From NCBI GenBank assembly GCA_002371115.1, contig DFFY01000092.1, positions 5,048-48,010 on the forward strand: 42,963 nt of DNA, written 5' to 3'. The notes beneath the pieces were generated by a model that saw only the letters and a list, made by a program, of their open reading frames with translations, was not told the DNA's origin and made no database searches. The translations under genes and the position numbers were made by a program. Every line of letters begins with the position of its first letter. Position 1 is the first letter of the stretch. Origin of the DNA: Bacteroidales bacterium UBA3764. Lineage in GTDB: Bacteria; Bacteroidota; Bacteroidia; Bacteroidales; UBA932. Positions 9,162 to 19,200 of this stretch are shown here, in pieces.

Positions 9162-10115
9162 ATGAAAAAGTTTTTACTTCCCATTTTGACATTGGTCGCC
9201 TTGGTGGTTATGTCCTGCGAGCAGGATAAGCTGAGCGAGGAAAGTGTCATCAAGGACACCACGGTGGAAATGAATGACTTCGACTACTGGTTGGAGGCAA
9301 ATTTCCTGAAACCGTACAATATTGAATTCAAGTATCGCTTCGCCATGAACGAGTCAGACAAAGGTTTCTGGACCGTTCCGGCGGATGTAAACGCTTCCAT
9401 CATGTATGCACACCTGGTCAAGTACCTGTGCATCGACACGTACGACGAGATTGCGGGCATCAACTTCACCCGTGCCTATTTTCCCAAGATGTTCTTCCTT
9501 ATCGGCACTTGGGAGTACCGCAACAATGGTTCCTACGTGCTGGGTACGGCAGAGGCCGGAAAGAAAATCATGCTTTCGGGCGTGAACGGGATTCCCCTCT
9601 TGTTTGAGCAGCATGAGGCTGGTGACATTACCAAGGAACAACTGGCCGAGGACATCAGTTACTACTACATCAAGACCATTCACCACGAGTTCACGCACAT
9701 CCTGAACCAGACCAAGTCGTATCCCGAGACGTTTGGTACCATTACCTCCAATACGTATGTGGGCGACGCCTGCTTCGATACGGATGAATACTGGCGCGGC
9801 CGCGGTTTCATCACCGCCTATGCCCAGAGCGAACACCGGGAAGACTTTGCAGAGCTTCTGTCGGAATACATCACCCATGATGCAGCTTGGTGGGAAGAGC
9901 AGCTGCAAGCCGCTCACAGCGAGACCACGCAGGTGCGTGCCAAGTCTCCCGACGCTCCGTACGGTGACGTTATCATTCAGTCAAAGATGGATATTGTCAC
10001 TGCTTACATGCAGGACGCCTGGAACATCGATGTGGACGAACTCCGTGACATTCTGCTTCGCCGTTTCAACGACGTGGTGAATGAGCGTGTGGACCTTACA
10101 AACGTTGAAATTTAA
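9162..10115 (+). CDS. SusCD-associated zinc metallohydrolase lipoprotein (HExxH)
   Basis: 317 residues with lipobox C19 (ALVVMSC) and a zincin motif HHEFTH, metal ligands H175 and H179 and catalytic E176. A downstream helix HREDFAELLSEY (225-236) may supply the third ligand. Size, lipoprotein signal and position right after SusD fit the family described as substrate import-associated zinc metallohydrolase lipoproteins (TIGR04549). Likely a surface peptidase that trims substrate for the adjacent importer; activity and specificity are unproven. 12 bp after SusD and 18 bp before the next gene, so co-transcribed. Confidence 0.85.
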   Translation: MKKFLLPILTLVALVVMSCEQDKLSEESVIKDTTVEMNDFDYWLEANFLKPYNIEFKYRFAMNESDKGFWTVPADVNASIMYAHLVKYLCIDTYDEIAGINFTRAYFPKMFFLIGTWEYRNNGSYVLGTAEAGKKIMLSGVNGIPLLFEQHEAGDITKEQLAEDISYYYIKTIHHEFTHILNQTKSYPETFGTITSNTYVGDACFDTDEYWRGRGFITAYAQSEHREDFAELLSEYITHDAAWWEEQLQAAHSETTQVRAKSPDAPYGDVIIQSKMDIVTAYMQDAWNIDVDELRDILLRRFNDVVNERVDLTNVEI

Positions 10116-10133
10116 AGAATGGAGGAAAAGAAT

Positions 10134-11438
10134 ATGAAATTAAGAACATCCATTCTGGCTGCAGCTGCCGTAATGCTGTCCCTTACTTCCTGCCTGAAGG
10201 ACCAGGCTGACGTATTTGACGTGCCGTCCTCCCAGCGTATGCAGAATTACCTGGAGAATGTGCGCAAGGTGCTGCAGGAGCCCGAAAACGGTTGGATTCT
10301 TTCCTATTATCCGGCTGCTGCCTATGCGTCCTGCTACATGGGAGTAAAATTTGAAGCACAGCAGGTGACGGCCTATGGTCAGGATGCTCCGGAAACGCCT
10401 GTTACCTCCGGCTATAAGCTTACCACCGACGACGGTGCCGTGCTTTCCTTCGACACCTACAACAGCGTGCTCCACTATTATGCCACTTCTGACGCATCCC
10501 ATTATCAGGCACGTGGCGGCGACTTCGAATTCGACATCATGGATGTGGCGGAGAGCCGCATTACTCTCCGGGGCAAGCGTTCCGGCAATTTCTGCTACCT
10601 GGACAAGGCATCCAAGCCGGTATCCGAATTCCTTGTGGACGCTTTGAAGGCAGAGGAAAACCTGAACATTGTATCCTTCGCCGGTGAAGTGACCGGCGGT
10701 CTGGTTGTAGGTTTCCTGGACGCTGCGTCCCATACCCTTTCCATCGGCCGCAAAGGGGCCGAAACCATTGAAATGCTGAATGCACGTTATGTGGTGGTTC
10801 CCACGGGACAGGAAGGTTCCGCAGCCATCCATTTCAACGAGCCGTTTACCTTCCAGGGAGTTACCTTCGAGGACTTTGTTTACACGGAGGATCCCGAGGA
10901 CAGCAAGAAAGGCACGTTCACCGGTTCCGGTATCACTTTCCAGAAAGTGGTTCCTGCGGGCTTTGTTCCTTATGAAGATTTTGTGGGTAAGTGGGAACTC
11001 AACTGGTATAACGGCAGTTTCCCTGTGGAACTGGTGGCACTTGAAGAAGGAATTTCCTTCAAGATGAAGGGCCTCTCTACCTACTTTGAGCCTATATTGG
11101 GATACAACGGTTCCCGCGGCTTCCTCACCTGGGAGTATCAGGCCATCGGATCGGCCGGTGCCAATACCATCGTCCTGGCACCTTGGGACGGTGAAGCCGG
11201 TTACCTCACGTGGAGGGAAGGCGTAGGTATGGAAGGCCACGCCGAGGATAATTCGGTGGAAGAACTGGTTGTCAACTTTACGGACAACGGTGCCTGGGAA
11301 ACCTATAACTGTGACTCCTGGCTTATCTGGTCCGTTACTTCCGGCGGTTCATCCGCAGGTGCTTACGACAGTTGGACATTTACCAGTGGCTCTTATCAGC
11401 TGCCCGGACCGCTCTCCCTTGTTAAAATTGTAGAATAA
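10134..11438 (+). CDS. DUF4302-like lipoprotein
   Basis: 434 residues from ATG 10134. An earlier in-frame ATG at 10119 is less likely, because GGAGG at 10121-10125 sits 8 bp before 10134 and the product then begins MKLRTSILAAAAVMLSLTSC with lipobox C20. The N-terminal half, with YLENVRKVLQEPENGWILSYYP and a strand-rich region after it, matches my memory of DUF4302, a family found with SusCD and HExxH lipoproteins. The C-terminal part (from YEDFVGKWELNWYNG, ~280) resembles the lipocalin-like domains of other operon A lipoproteins. Probable surface binding protein, function unknown. The stop overlaps the next ATG (TAATG). Confidence 0.75.
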   Translation: MKLRTSILAAAAVMLSLTSCLKDQADVFDVPSSQRMQNYLENVRKVLQEPENGWILSYYPAAAYASCYMGVKFEAQQVTAYGQDAPETPVTSGYKLTTDDGAVLSFDTYNSVLHYYATSDASHYQARGGDFEFDIMDVAESRITLRGKRSGNFCYLDKASKPVSEFLVDALKAEENLNIVSFAGEVTGGLVVGFLDAASHTLSIGRKGAETIEMLNARYVVVPTGQEGSAAIHFNEPFTFQGVTFEDFVYTEDPEDSKKGTFTGSGITFQKVVPAGFVPYEDFVGKWELNWYNGSFPVELVALEEGISFKMKGLSTYFEPILGYNGSRGFLTWEYQAIGSAGANTIVLAPWDGEAGYLTWREGVGMEGHAEDNSVEELVVNFTDNGAWETYNCDSWLIWSVTSGGSSAGAYDSWTFTSGSYQLPGPLSLVKIVE

Positions 11439-12640
11439 TGAGCCTTATGAAAAGATATCTTGCTTTTTTGACGATTGCGCTGGCGTTGTTTGCCTGTAAG
11501 AAGACCCAGCCTACGGGTGAAAAATATCTTCCGGGTCCGGTTCTGGCCACCAGTACCGGCACCATTCAGTTCGACGCCAATGGCGGCGAGGCTTATTTGA
11601 CGGTATCCGGCGCCAAGACGCTGACGGCAAAAAGTGACAGGGATTGGGTACTTGTCACCGTGGACGGCGCCGAGGTGGTTTTCAATGCGGGTTTCAACAA
11701 CTCCTTCGAGAGCCGCTATGCCAGTGTGCTTATCAGTGACGGGACGGCTTCCCGCGCTGTCGAGGTTGTCCAGTTTGGCTACTCTTCCAAGTATGTATGG
11801 GAAGAAGAATATAGTTTCACCAACCAGGGCGGCACACTCAGTCTGCTGTACGAAGACACAGACAACTTCATCCGCGTCAAAGTGGAAGAAGCCTGGATTT
11901 CAGCCATTCCTGCCGAAGGCGTATTTTCCATCACCGTGGAAAAGAACAGCGGTGTAGCGCGCGAAGGAGCAATCACCTGGCAGTGCGGTGACGACGTGCG
12001 CACCATTACCATCAAGCAGGCGGCCGGCACCAGTGGTGGCGGTGACAATCCTGGCGGCGGTGACCAGCCCGCGGATGTGACTTACGCTTCCTGGATTGGC
12101 AGTTGGAACTCTTCTGCCGGAGCGCTTGTCATTTCCGAGGCAAGCGAGGAACAGGGTATGTACATTATGTCTTTCGCCCAGTTCGGACAACAGAATGTGC
12201 CCGCGTTCTTCAATGCGGAGACCGGAGCGCTTGAGTTCTATGCTTATTCTCTTGGAACTAATGGCAATTGGGAGTATTGGTTCTGTGCCGTGGATTCTGA
12301 GAATTATATTGAGACCGGTGGTCCCAATGATGACATTATGCTGGCTTCTGCTACGCTGAATGCCGCCAAGACCGGTTTTACCATTGAGGGAAACGAATAT
12401 GAGGCCGTCTATGGAGGAACCCCCTACGACGAGGTAATCGTGCAACTGCTCGTCGCCGGGTACCTTTCGGTGGCCGAAGGGGAGCAGGAGCCCGGCTGGT
12501 ACACGTTCAACGGAATGAGTCCTGTAGATTTACCCGCTGCATACACCAAGGCGGGCACCTCTTCGGTGAAGAACGTACCGCTGGTCCTTTCTTCCGAAAA
12601 CTATTATTCTTCCGTAAAGAATATTCAGAAGCGTCAGTAA
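11438..12640 (+). CDS. BACON-type lipoprotein with a C-terminal lipocalin-like domain
   Basis: 400 residues. Start at 11438 overlaps the upstream stop, suggesting translational coupling; ATG 11447 (MKRYLAFL) is an equally good lipoprotein start. Lipobox LALFAC gives C20. Two BACON-like beta-sandwiches follow (~40-115 with FDANGGEAYLTVSGAKTLTA and ~120-195, ending ITIKQAA). After a flexible GGGDNPGGGDQP linker (~198-210) comes a domain beginning YASWIGSWNSSAGALVISEA (~215). The end, DLPAAYTKAGTSSVKNVP, matches the tail of the first gene of the operon. BACON domains are thought to bind glycan or mucin in Bacteroidetes surface proteins. Ligand here unknown. Confidence 0.72.
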   Translation: MSLMKRYLAFLTIALALFACKKTQPTGEKYLPGPVLATSTGTIQFDANGGEAYLTVSGAKTLTAKSDRDWVLVTVDGAEVVFNAGFNNSFESRYASVLISDGTASRAVEVVQFGYSSKYVWEEEYSFTNQGGTLSLLYEDTDNFIRVKVEEAWISAIPAEGVFSITVEKNSGVAREGAITWQCGDDVRTITIKQAAGTSGGGDNPGGGDQPADVTYASWIGSWNSSAGALVISEASEEQGMYIMSFAQFGQQNVPAFFNAETGALEFYAYSLGTNGNWEYWFCAVDSENYIETGGPNDDIMLASATLNAAKTGFTIEGNEYEAVYGGTPYDEVIVQLLVAGYLSVAEGEQEPGWYTFNGMSPVDLPAAYTKAGTSSVKNVPLVLSSENYYSSVKNIQKRQ

Positions 12641-12647
12641 GAAGCAG

Positions 12648-15272
12648 ATGAGAAAGTTCTTTTTAAGTTTTCTGTGTGCAGCGCTCGCGTTTTCCTGCAC
12701 CCGTGAAATACCCGAAACCGTATCCGGCCCCGTCGCTCAGACGGGACCGGCCGCGGAAGCGGATGTGCGGGGACAGGACGTGGAGGAACTGGGTTTCCAG
12801 CCCGGGGTGGCCTTGGTCTATGTGGACGAAGCCACGGCAGAGCGCATAGAAAAAGGAACGGCAGTGCAAGACTTGGTGCATGACCTGGATGTGACCGGTG
12901 CCGAACGCCTGTTCCCCGACGCCGGGGAATGGGAGCCCCGTACCCGCCGCGAAGGCCTGCATCGCTGGTATGTGGTGAACTATGACAGAACCGTCACCCT
13001 TGCCCGTGCAAAGACTGTCCTTGAGGCGGTTCCCGGCGTGCAGCTGGTAGAGCCCAGCCGCATCATCCGCCGGGCGGTAAGCATCAACGACACGTACTGG
13101 TCCCAGATGTGGGGCATGAACAACCTGGATTACCCCGGTTATGACGTGAACTGCAAGCCTGTTTGGGACACCTATACCATGGGCAGCCCCAATGTGACGG
13201 TAGCCGTGGTGGACGGAGGCATCCAGATGGACCATCCGGACCTGCGGGCGAACATTGCGTCGTCCGGCCATTATAATTACGTCCGCGGCAACACCAACAT
13301 CAGCCAGCACATGCACGGTACGCACGTGGCCGGAACCATCGGCGCCGTGAACAATAACGGAATAGGTGTCACGGGCATCGCCGGAGGCAATGCGTCGGCC
13401 GGGAAACCCGGTATCAAGCTGCTGTCCCTGCAGGTGTTCGAAACCCAGGACAACGGTTACGATGCAACGGCCAGCGATTTTAACCGCGCGCTGAAGGAAG
13501 CGGCGGACAAAGGCGCCGTCATCTCCCAAAACAGCTGGGGTTTCAATTTTGACTTCAACGACAACGGCTACCTGGAAGACAACGAGCTCAGTTATGCCCG
13601 TCGTGCGCACGAAAATCCCGAGCGCTCTTTTGTGCAGGCGGTGGACTACTTTAACAAGTATGCCGGCTGCGACAACAGCGGCAGGCAACTCTCCACCTCT
13701 CCCATGAAGGGAGGTGTGGTCATCTTTGCCGCCGGCAACGAAAACGTACCCTATGGTGCCCCCGGCAATTATGAGGGCTGCGTTTCGGTGGGGGCCATCG
13801 CACAGAACGGCTCCAAGGCCAGTTTTTCCAATTACGGCGACTGGGTGGACATCTGCGCTCCCGGCGTATCGGTTCCCAGCACCTATATCAACAGTCGGTA
13901 TGTGAGCATGAGCGGCACGTCCATGGCCTGCCCGCATGTTTCCGGCGTTGCCGCGCTCATTGTTTCCTATTTCGGAGGGCAGGGCTTTACGGCCGATGAA
14001 CTTCGCGTCCGGCTGCTCACCGGGGCCAGGACTATAGGCGCATCGTCCGGCAGCAGGCCCATCGGTCCGCTGGTGGATGCCTGGGGCTCTTTTAACATGA
14101 ACGCGCAGGGCGGCGTTCCGGATCCCGTTACCGACGTGACGGTTTCTCCTGTGGGACACAACCTTCGCGTAGATTTCACCGCTTCCGGTGCCTATGGATA
14201 TATGATTCTGGCGGCAAGGCAGAAGTCGGCTCTCACCAATGCAGACTTGCAGAATCCGTCGGACAACTTGATTGTAGTGAACCGCCTGGCATCTGCAGCG
14301 GAAACGCAGGGCGTTCCCCTGTCGGTCACCCTTGCCGGTCTCACCCCTTCTGCGGACTATTACGTAGCGGTAGTTGCCTACAGCTATGACAAGAAATTCT
14401 CGGCCCTATCCGGAATTGTCCAGACACGGACGGCGGAAAACCAGAAACCAGTCATTGACATACAGGACTATCCTGCCACCGGTTTCCAGTTCCGTCACCA
14501 TGAAATTGTGTCACTTCCCGTCGTGTGTTCAGACCCTGACGGAGATGCCATTACCGTGTCTTTCCGTACCACCGGCCGTGCTACGCTTGAGTCCAATACC
14601 GGTTCGGAAGGATTGTTCAACTTCAAGTTGATGTGTCCGCTTACCAATGCCGGTCGCTATACGGCAACCATCGAGGCAAAGGACGAGGTAGGAGCGGTGG
14701 CCATTCGTGGTATATTGTATGAAGTATTGCCTAATACGGCCCCTATGGTGACAAAGGAGATACGTCCCGTCCTGTTGGAAGAGAAAGGACAGGAAATGAC
14801 CTTGTCGCTGGCGGAGTATTTTTCGGATCCCGACGGAGAGGAACTTTTCTTCAAAGTGGCATCCATGAATCCGGATATAGTCGAGTCCTCCTTGACGGAA
14901 GAAGGAGAACTGCTTGTCAAGGCGGTTTCCCAGGGCGTGTGCAAAGTGAGCATATCGGCGGAGGATCATGCCGGCGAACGGGTGGATCAGCAGCTGACGT
15001 TGCTGGTGCGCCTTGAAGGGACGCCGGAAGTATTCCTTTCCGGGAATACTGTGCTCAGCGACGGAGCGGTCACCCTTGTTCCCGGTCTGGAGGAAGCTTC
15101 CCTGGAGGTGCGCATCGTCTCGGCCTCGGGCGTGGTGGTGTATAGCTATACGGGCGTGCACAGTGCTTCTTCTCCCCTTACGCTGGATTTGAGCGCACTG
15201 GCACCCGGCATCTACACTGTGGAAGTGACTTATAAAGGTGAAACCTATACTTATACCATTGTGAAGCGATGA
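12648..15272 (+). CDS. Subtilisin-family (S8) serine protease with lipobox and type IX-like C-terminal domain
   Basis: 874 residues. Signal peptide with lipobox cysteine C17 (LAFSC). Residues ~50-140 form a propeptide-like region. The S8 catalytic domain (~150-470) has D189 (VAVVDGG), H223 (HGTHVAG), oxyanion N364 (FAAGN) and S425 (SGTSMACPH), so the catalytic set is complete. Then a fibronectin-III-like domain (~485-590), two cadherin/Ig-like segments (~597-690, 695-790) and a final ~80 residues with LEVRIVSASGVVVYSY and LDLSALAPGIYTVEV, ending TIVKR. That ending looks like a type A sorting domain of the type IX secretion system. The next gene, overlapping by 4 bp, encodes a PorV-like protein, the partner of such domains. 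Likely a surface or released protease feeding the operon's importer. Confidence 0.88.
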   Translation: MRKFFLSFLCAALAFSCTREIPETVSGPVAQTGPAAEADVRGQDVEELGFQPGVALVYVDEATAERIEKGTAVQDLVHDLDVTGAERLFPDAGEWEPRTRREGLHRWYVVNYDRTVTLARAKTVLEAVPGVQLVEPSRIIRRAVSINDTYWSQMWGMNNLDYPGYDVNCKPVWDTYTMGSPNVTVAVVDGGIQMDHPDLRANIASSGHYNYVRGNTNISQHMHGTHVAGTIGAVNNNGIGVTGIAGGNASAGKPGIKLLSLQVFETQDNGYDATASDFNRALKEAADKGAVISQNSWGFNFDFNDNGYLEDNELSYARRAHENPERSFVQAVDYFNKYAGCDNSGRQLSTSPMKGGVVIFAAGNENVPYGAPGNYEGCVSVGAIAQNGSKASFSNYGDWVDICAPGVSVPSTYINSRYVSMSGTSMACPHVSGVAALIVSYFGGQGFTADELRVRLLTGARTIGASSGSRPIGPLVDAWGSFNMNAQGGVPDPVTDVTVSPVGHNLRVDFTASGAYGYMILAARQKSALTNADLQNPSDNLIVVNRLASAAETQGVPLSVTLAGLTPSADYYVAVVAYSYDKKFSALSGIVQTRTAENQKPVIDIQDYPATGFQFRHHEIVSLPVVCSDPDGDAITVSFRTTGRATLESNTGSEGLFNFKLMCPLTNAGRYTATIEAKDEVGAVAIRGILYEVLPNTAPMVTKEIRPVLLEEKGQEMTLSLAEYFSDPDGEELFFKVASMNPDIVESSLTEEGELLVKAVSQGVCKVSISAEDHAGERVDQQLTLLVRLEGTPEVFLSGNTVLSDGAVTLVPGLEEASLEVRIVSASGVVVYSYTGVHSASSPLTLDLSALAPGIYTVEVTYKGETYTYTIVKR

Positions 15273-16198
15273 AGTGGAAGATGCATATTGTAGTGGCTGC
15301 ACTGTTTCTGCCTTCTGTTGCCCTGGCACAGGAGACGGTGCCGGCCAATGAAGTGTTCCCGTTCCTGGCGCAGCCGCGCAGCGTGGCGCTGGAAGGAATG
15401 GCGGGGGCGGGCAGTGCTTCAACCAGCGCTTCAGCGGCCATGGCGGCCTTTGACAATCCGGCCATGCTGGCTTTTGCACCGGCTAAGCTGGACGCGGCTA
15501 TCTCTTATGGCCGGTGGGCCCCTGCGTCACAAAATACGCTTTCAAACAATCTGGGAGCGGGTGTGGCAGTGCGGCTTGGCCGGCGTTTTGCCATCAGTGC
15601 AGGCGCCGTGATGCAGCTGCGCCCGCAGCAGGATTTCGGTGCAGCGTATGGAGTATATAGTCCCAAGGACTTGATGGTGGGCCTGGCGGCCTCACTCGCC
15701 TTCAGCGAGCATGTGAGTCTGGGCCTGAACGGACGCTACGTCCGGCAGCAGCTGATGGCGGACTATGCCATTGGCACGGCCGTTTTCAGCGCCATGTTGC
15801 AGTATCACCTGAAGGGGCTGAACGTAGCGGCGGGAGTGGCCAATTTTGGCAGCGGCGTAAAGGCGGAGAACGGGAATACTGCTCCCCTGCCGGCATCGGC
15901 CCGTCTGGCGGCCTCCTATGAATTTCAGCTGGGTTCAAGTTCCCTTGCTGCGGCGCTGGACGCAGACTATTATTTTGCCCGGAAACTGGGTGTTTCCGTG
16001 GGTGTACAATACGGCTTTCGGGATATGTTTTTTGCCCGTGCCGGTTATCGTTATGCTTCTACGGGCGCGGCCTATCCTTCTCACCTGTCTGTGGGACTGG
16101 GAGCCAAATGGAAGGGCCTGGGCCTGGATGTCTCTTATTTGACGGCCAACAGGCAGTTGGGCAATTCCCTCTGCGCGGGCATCAGTTATCGATTTTAA
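15269..16198 (+). CDS. PorV/PorQ-like outer membrane beta-barrel protein
   Basis: 309 residues, with a signal peptide (cleavage near ALA-QE) and an FadL-like barrel pattern: an early FDNPAMLAFAP segment (the asparagine-proline motif of PorV/UPF0164 proteins), alternating strands, and a terminal aromatic residue (SYRF). PorV is the outer-membrane shuttle that takes type IX cargo from the translocon to the attachment complex; PorQ-type relatives have less clear jobs. The ATG overlaps the protease stop (ATGA), so synthesis is coupled to the protease, which itself seems to carry a type IX sorting domain. A paralogue lies at 34319. I cannot tell PorV from PorQ by eye. Confidence 0.72.
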   Translation: MKWKMHIVVAALFLPSVALAQETVPANEVFPFLAQPRSVALEGMAGAGSASTSASAAMAAFDNPAMLAFAPAKLDAAISYGRWAPASQNTLSNNLGAGVAVRLGRRFAISAGAVMQLRPQQDFGAAYGVYSPKDLMVGLAASLAFSEHVSLGLNGRYVRQQLMADYAIGTAVFSAMLQYHLKGLNVAAGVANFGSGVKAENGNTAPLPASARLAASYEFQLGSSSLAAALDADYYFARKLGVSVGVQYGFRDMFFARAGYRYASTGAAYPSHLSVGLGAKWKGLGLDVSYLTANRQLGNSLCAGISYRF

Positions 16199-16223
16199 TT
16201 TTTAACCCAAAATACGTTTAATT

Positions 16224-19200
16224 ATGAGAAAATCCATTTGGACTGTACTGCTGGCGGCGGCTGTGGCGCTGCTGGCAGCCGGCTGCGCCAAAGAGCAGGA
16301 TCTCAAGAGTCTCCAGGAGAAGGTTGACGGCCTGGATTCCCGTGTGACCGCTTTGGAAAAAGCCGTGGAAAAAATCAACAAGGAGACCATCCCCGGTTTC
16401 CAGAACTTGGTGAATGCCCTGGATAAAAAACTCGTTGTAACCTCCGTCGTGGACAGCGAAGAAGGTTGCATCATCACCTGGTCCGACGGCAACACTTCCC
16501 TCATCAAGAACGGCGCCAAAGGTGACCAGGGTGAGCAAGGTGAGCAGGGCGTTCAGGGTGAGCAGGGCGAGAAAGGTGAAGCCGGCGAAATGCCCGAAAT
16601 CAGCATCACGCTGGGCGAAGACAACATTTACTACTGGACCGTCAACGGCGAGTTGCTGAAGGATAATGACGGCAACCCCGTTCCTGTAACTACTCCCGGC
16701 CCGCAGGGTCCTCAGGGTGAGCAGGGCGCACAGGGTGAACAGGGAGCTGCCGGTATCACTCCGCTGTTCGGCACCAACAACGAAGGCAAACTGCAGGTTT
16801 CCTACGACGGCGGTACCACCTGGACGGTCATTACCCTCAATACCATCGACGGCAGCCAGTTCACCGCCGCTTATATTGACGAGGAACTCTCCACCGAAGA
16901 CTACATTGTCCTGGTTGTGGGTGAGACCAAGGTAGAAATCCCCAAGGAAAAGACCTTCGCCCTCAACATCCTTTATCAGGGTGAGATTTCTTCCGTGGGC
17001 GCCAATGCCGGAGACAACATTTCTCTGGAATATGCGGTTCAGGGCGCTTCCGAAGGCGACGACATCACGGTTGACGTCCTCAGTGCCACTGCCGGCATTT
17101 CCGCCAAAATCGTGAAGACGGACGCTCTCACGGGTTATATCCTCATCGGTGTTCCCGAGGATGAAGAAGGTGCAGAGCATGTAGCCATCACCGGCAAGGT
17201 GTTTGTGTTTGCCGACAACAACAAGGGCAAGACCAACATCAAGGTCATCTCCCTGGAAGAGGGCACCATCGAGGCCGTGGCCGACGTGGATGCGCAGATT
17301 CCTGCCGCCGGCGGTGAGGTTGACCTTACCGTGACCACCAACAAGGCATATAACGTGATGATCAGCGACGGTGCGGAATCCTGGCTTTCCGTTACAGAAA
17401 CCAAGGCTACGCACACGGACAATCTGACCATCGTCGCCGCGGCCAATGCGACCGGCGCCTACCGTGTAGGTACGGTTTCCGTGACTGACGAGGCCAGCGG
17501 CGAAACCATCAAGGACTTCACCATCATCCAGCAGCCCGCTTCCGACGTGGCTACCGACCTGGCTTCCATCCGCAGCCTGGCCGACGGCACCGCCGTTGCC
17601 GGCCAGAAGGCCATCGTTCTGGCCGCCTCCAAGGAAGGTGCCCTGGTGGTGGATGAGAACGGCGCGTACCTCTACCTTGCCAAGGAAGACAACGAGGCCG
17701 TCCGCGGCGACGAAGTCTCCTTCGCCGGTACCAAACTGACCACGGAGGATACCAAGGTGAAATATGTGAAGGCTTCCTCCATCACCGTCACCGCTTCCGG
17801 GCAGGAGGTGACGGATCTGCCTTACACCTGGTTCGGCACTGCCGGAAATTACAACTCTGTCAACACCGTAGCAACCGGTACGCTTACCAAGGGTGAAGAC
17901 GGCGTGTACTACGTTCAGAGCTTGCCGGATTACGGCCCCATCAAGGTGGAAACTGTGTCCGATGAAACCACGCTTGCCGCTCTGGAAGGGAAACTGGTCA
18001 ATATCACCGGTTACACCAATGGGTATTATGAGGCGTTCGACGATGATAAGAATTTTATTGGCTATACCGGATTTATCCTGGGAAGCATTGAGGAGCTGGT
18101 ATTCACCCAGAATCCCGCCTGGACGCTTAGCTTTGTACAGGATAACGGCACGCGTGACCAGTTTACCCTTGTTGCGACATCCGATGATTGGTATGCCCGC
18201 TATGGAGGAAAGGTATATAAGAAGAGCATCCTTGAAACTGCCGGTTCTGTAGAAAAGTTCCTTGAGGGAGAAACTACCAGAGTGGCAGACCTTATCCAGA
18301 ATTATCTCTGGTACTACTCAGAGCCCATCTCTGAAGATGCCTACAACACCAGCAAGGACCTTTCCTTTACCCGTGCCGCCCAGTACGGTGAGTTCTTCAC
18401 TGTAATCATCGGCCTGCAGGAGAACGGCCTGCCCAGCGGCAAGTATGCCATCTGTGAGTATGAGAAGGTTGATCCGGCTGTTAAGCTTACTTATGAAGAC
18501 TTCCTTGGCACCTGGAGCATTTCCGGTTCAGAGGTTGTCATCTCCGCTGCTGAGGAAGGGACCTATACCATTGAGAACTTCCCCGGTATCGGCACTGCCC
18601 GTAGTGGTAACACCACCCTTGTCGCCAACTTCAATTCCGAAAAGGGCGCCCTTGAGATTCCTGATCAGGTCATTGGCGCGTATGATGATACTTCGACTAA
18701 TAACTACGGACCGCTCAAGGACTACTTCATTGGTTGGTATCTCGATGCCCAAAGCTACTATCAGTACAATTACATTGAAGAAGACTTCGGCGTAGCTGCC
18801 AGGCTGGTAGGTTTGCCCGACGGAACCCTTGAGATGCGTGCCGGTGAAAACTCCGACGGCACTATCAATTATCGGGGTTACTGCATGCGTTGGATTATCC
18901 AAACTGGAGAGAATGCAGGGTTGGGTAACTTCTTCTCCGGAACAAGCCGTGTCACATTGCCTGTTTCCGGCATTGAAAAGATTGTCAAGGTCTTTGCCAA
19001 TTATGAGGACTTCCTGGGGAACTGGTCTGTCGGGAATGCAACCTGGACCATCTCCGAGAAGGTGCCCGGTGAGAAGACATATTATACGATAACCGGAATC
19101 TCTGGTCTAAATGGCGAACTTTACAGTAAGGCCACTGAGTGCGAGGGTGTCTACGATGCAGTAAACGGTCAGTTCTATATCATGGAGCAGAAACTCAATG

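Noticed and set aside
12663..14159. Long minus-strand reading frame (498 codons)
   Set aside because: Antisense to the subtilisin gene, whose catalytic motifs are intact on the plus strand; the product is histidine- and arginine-rich without recognisable domains.
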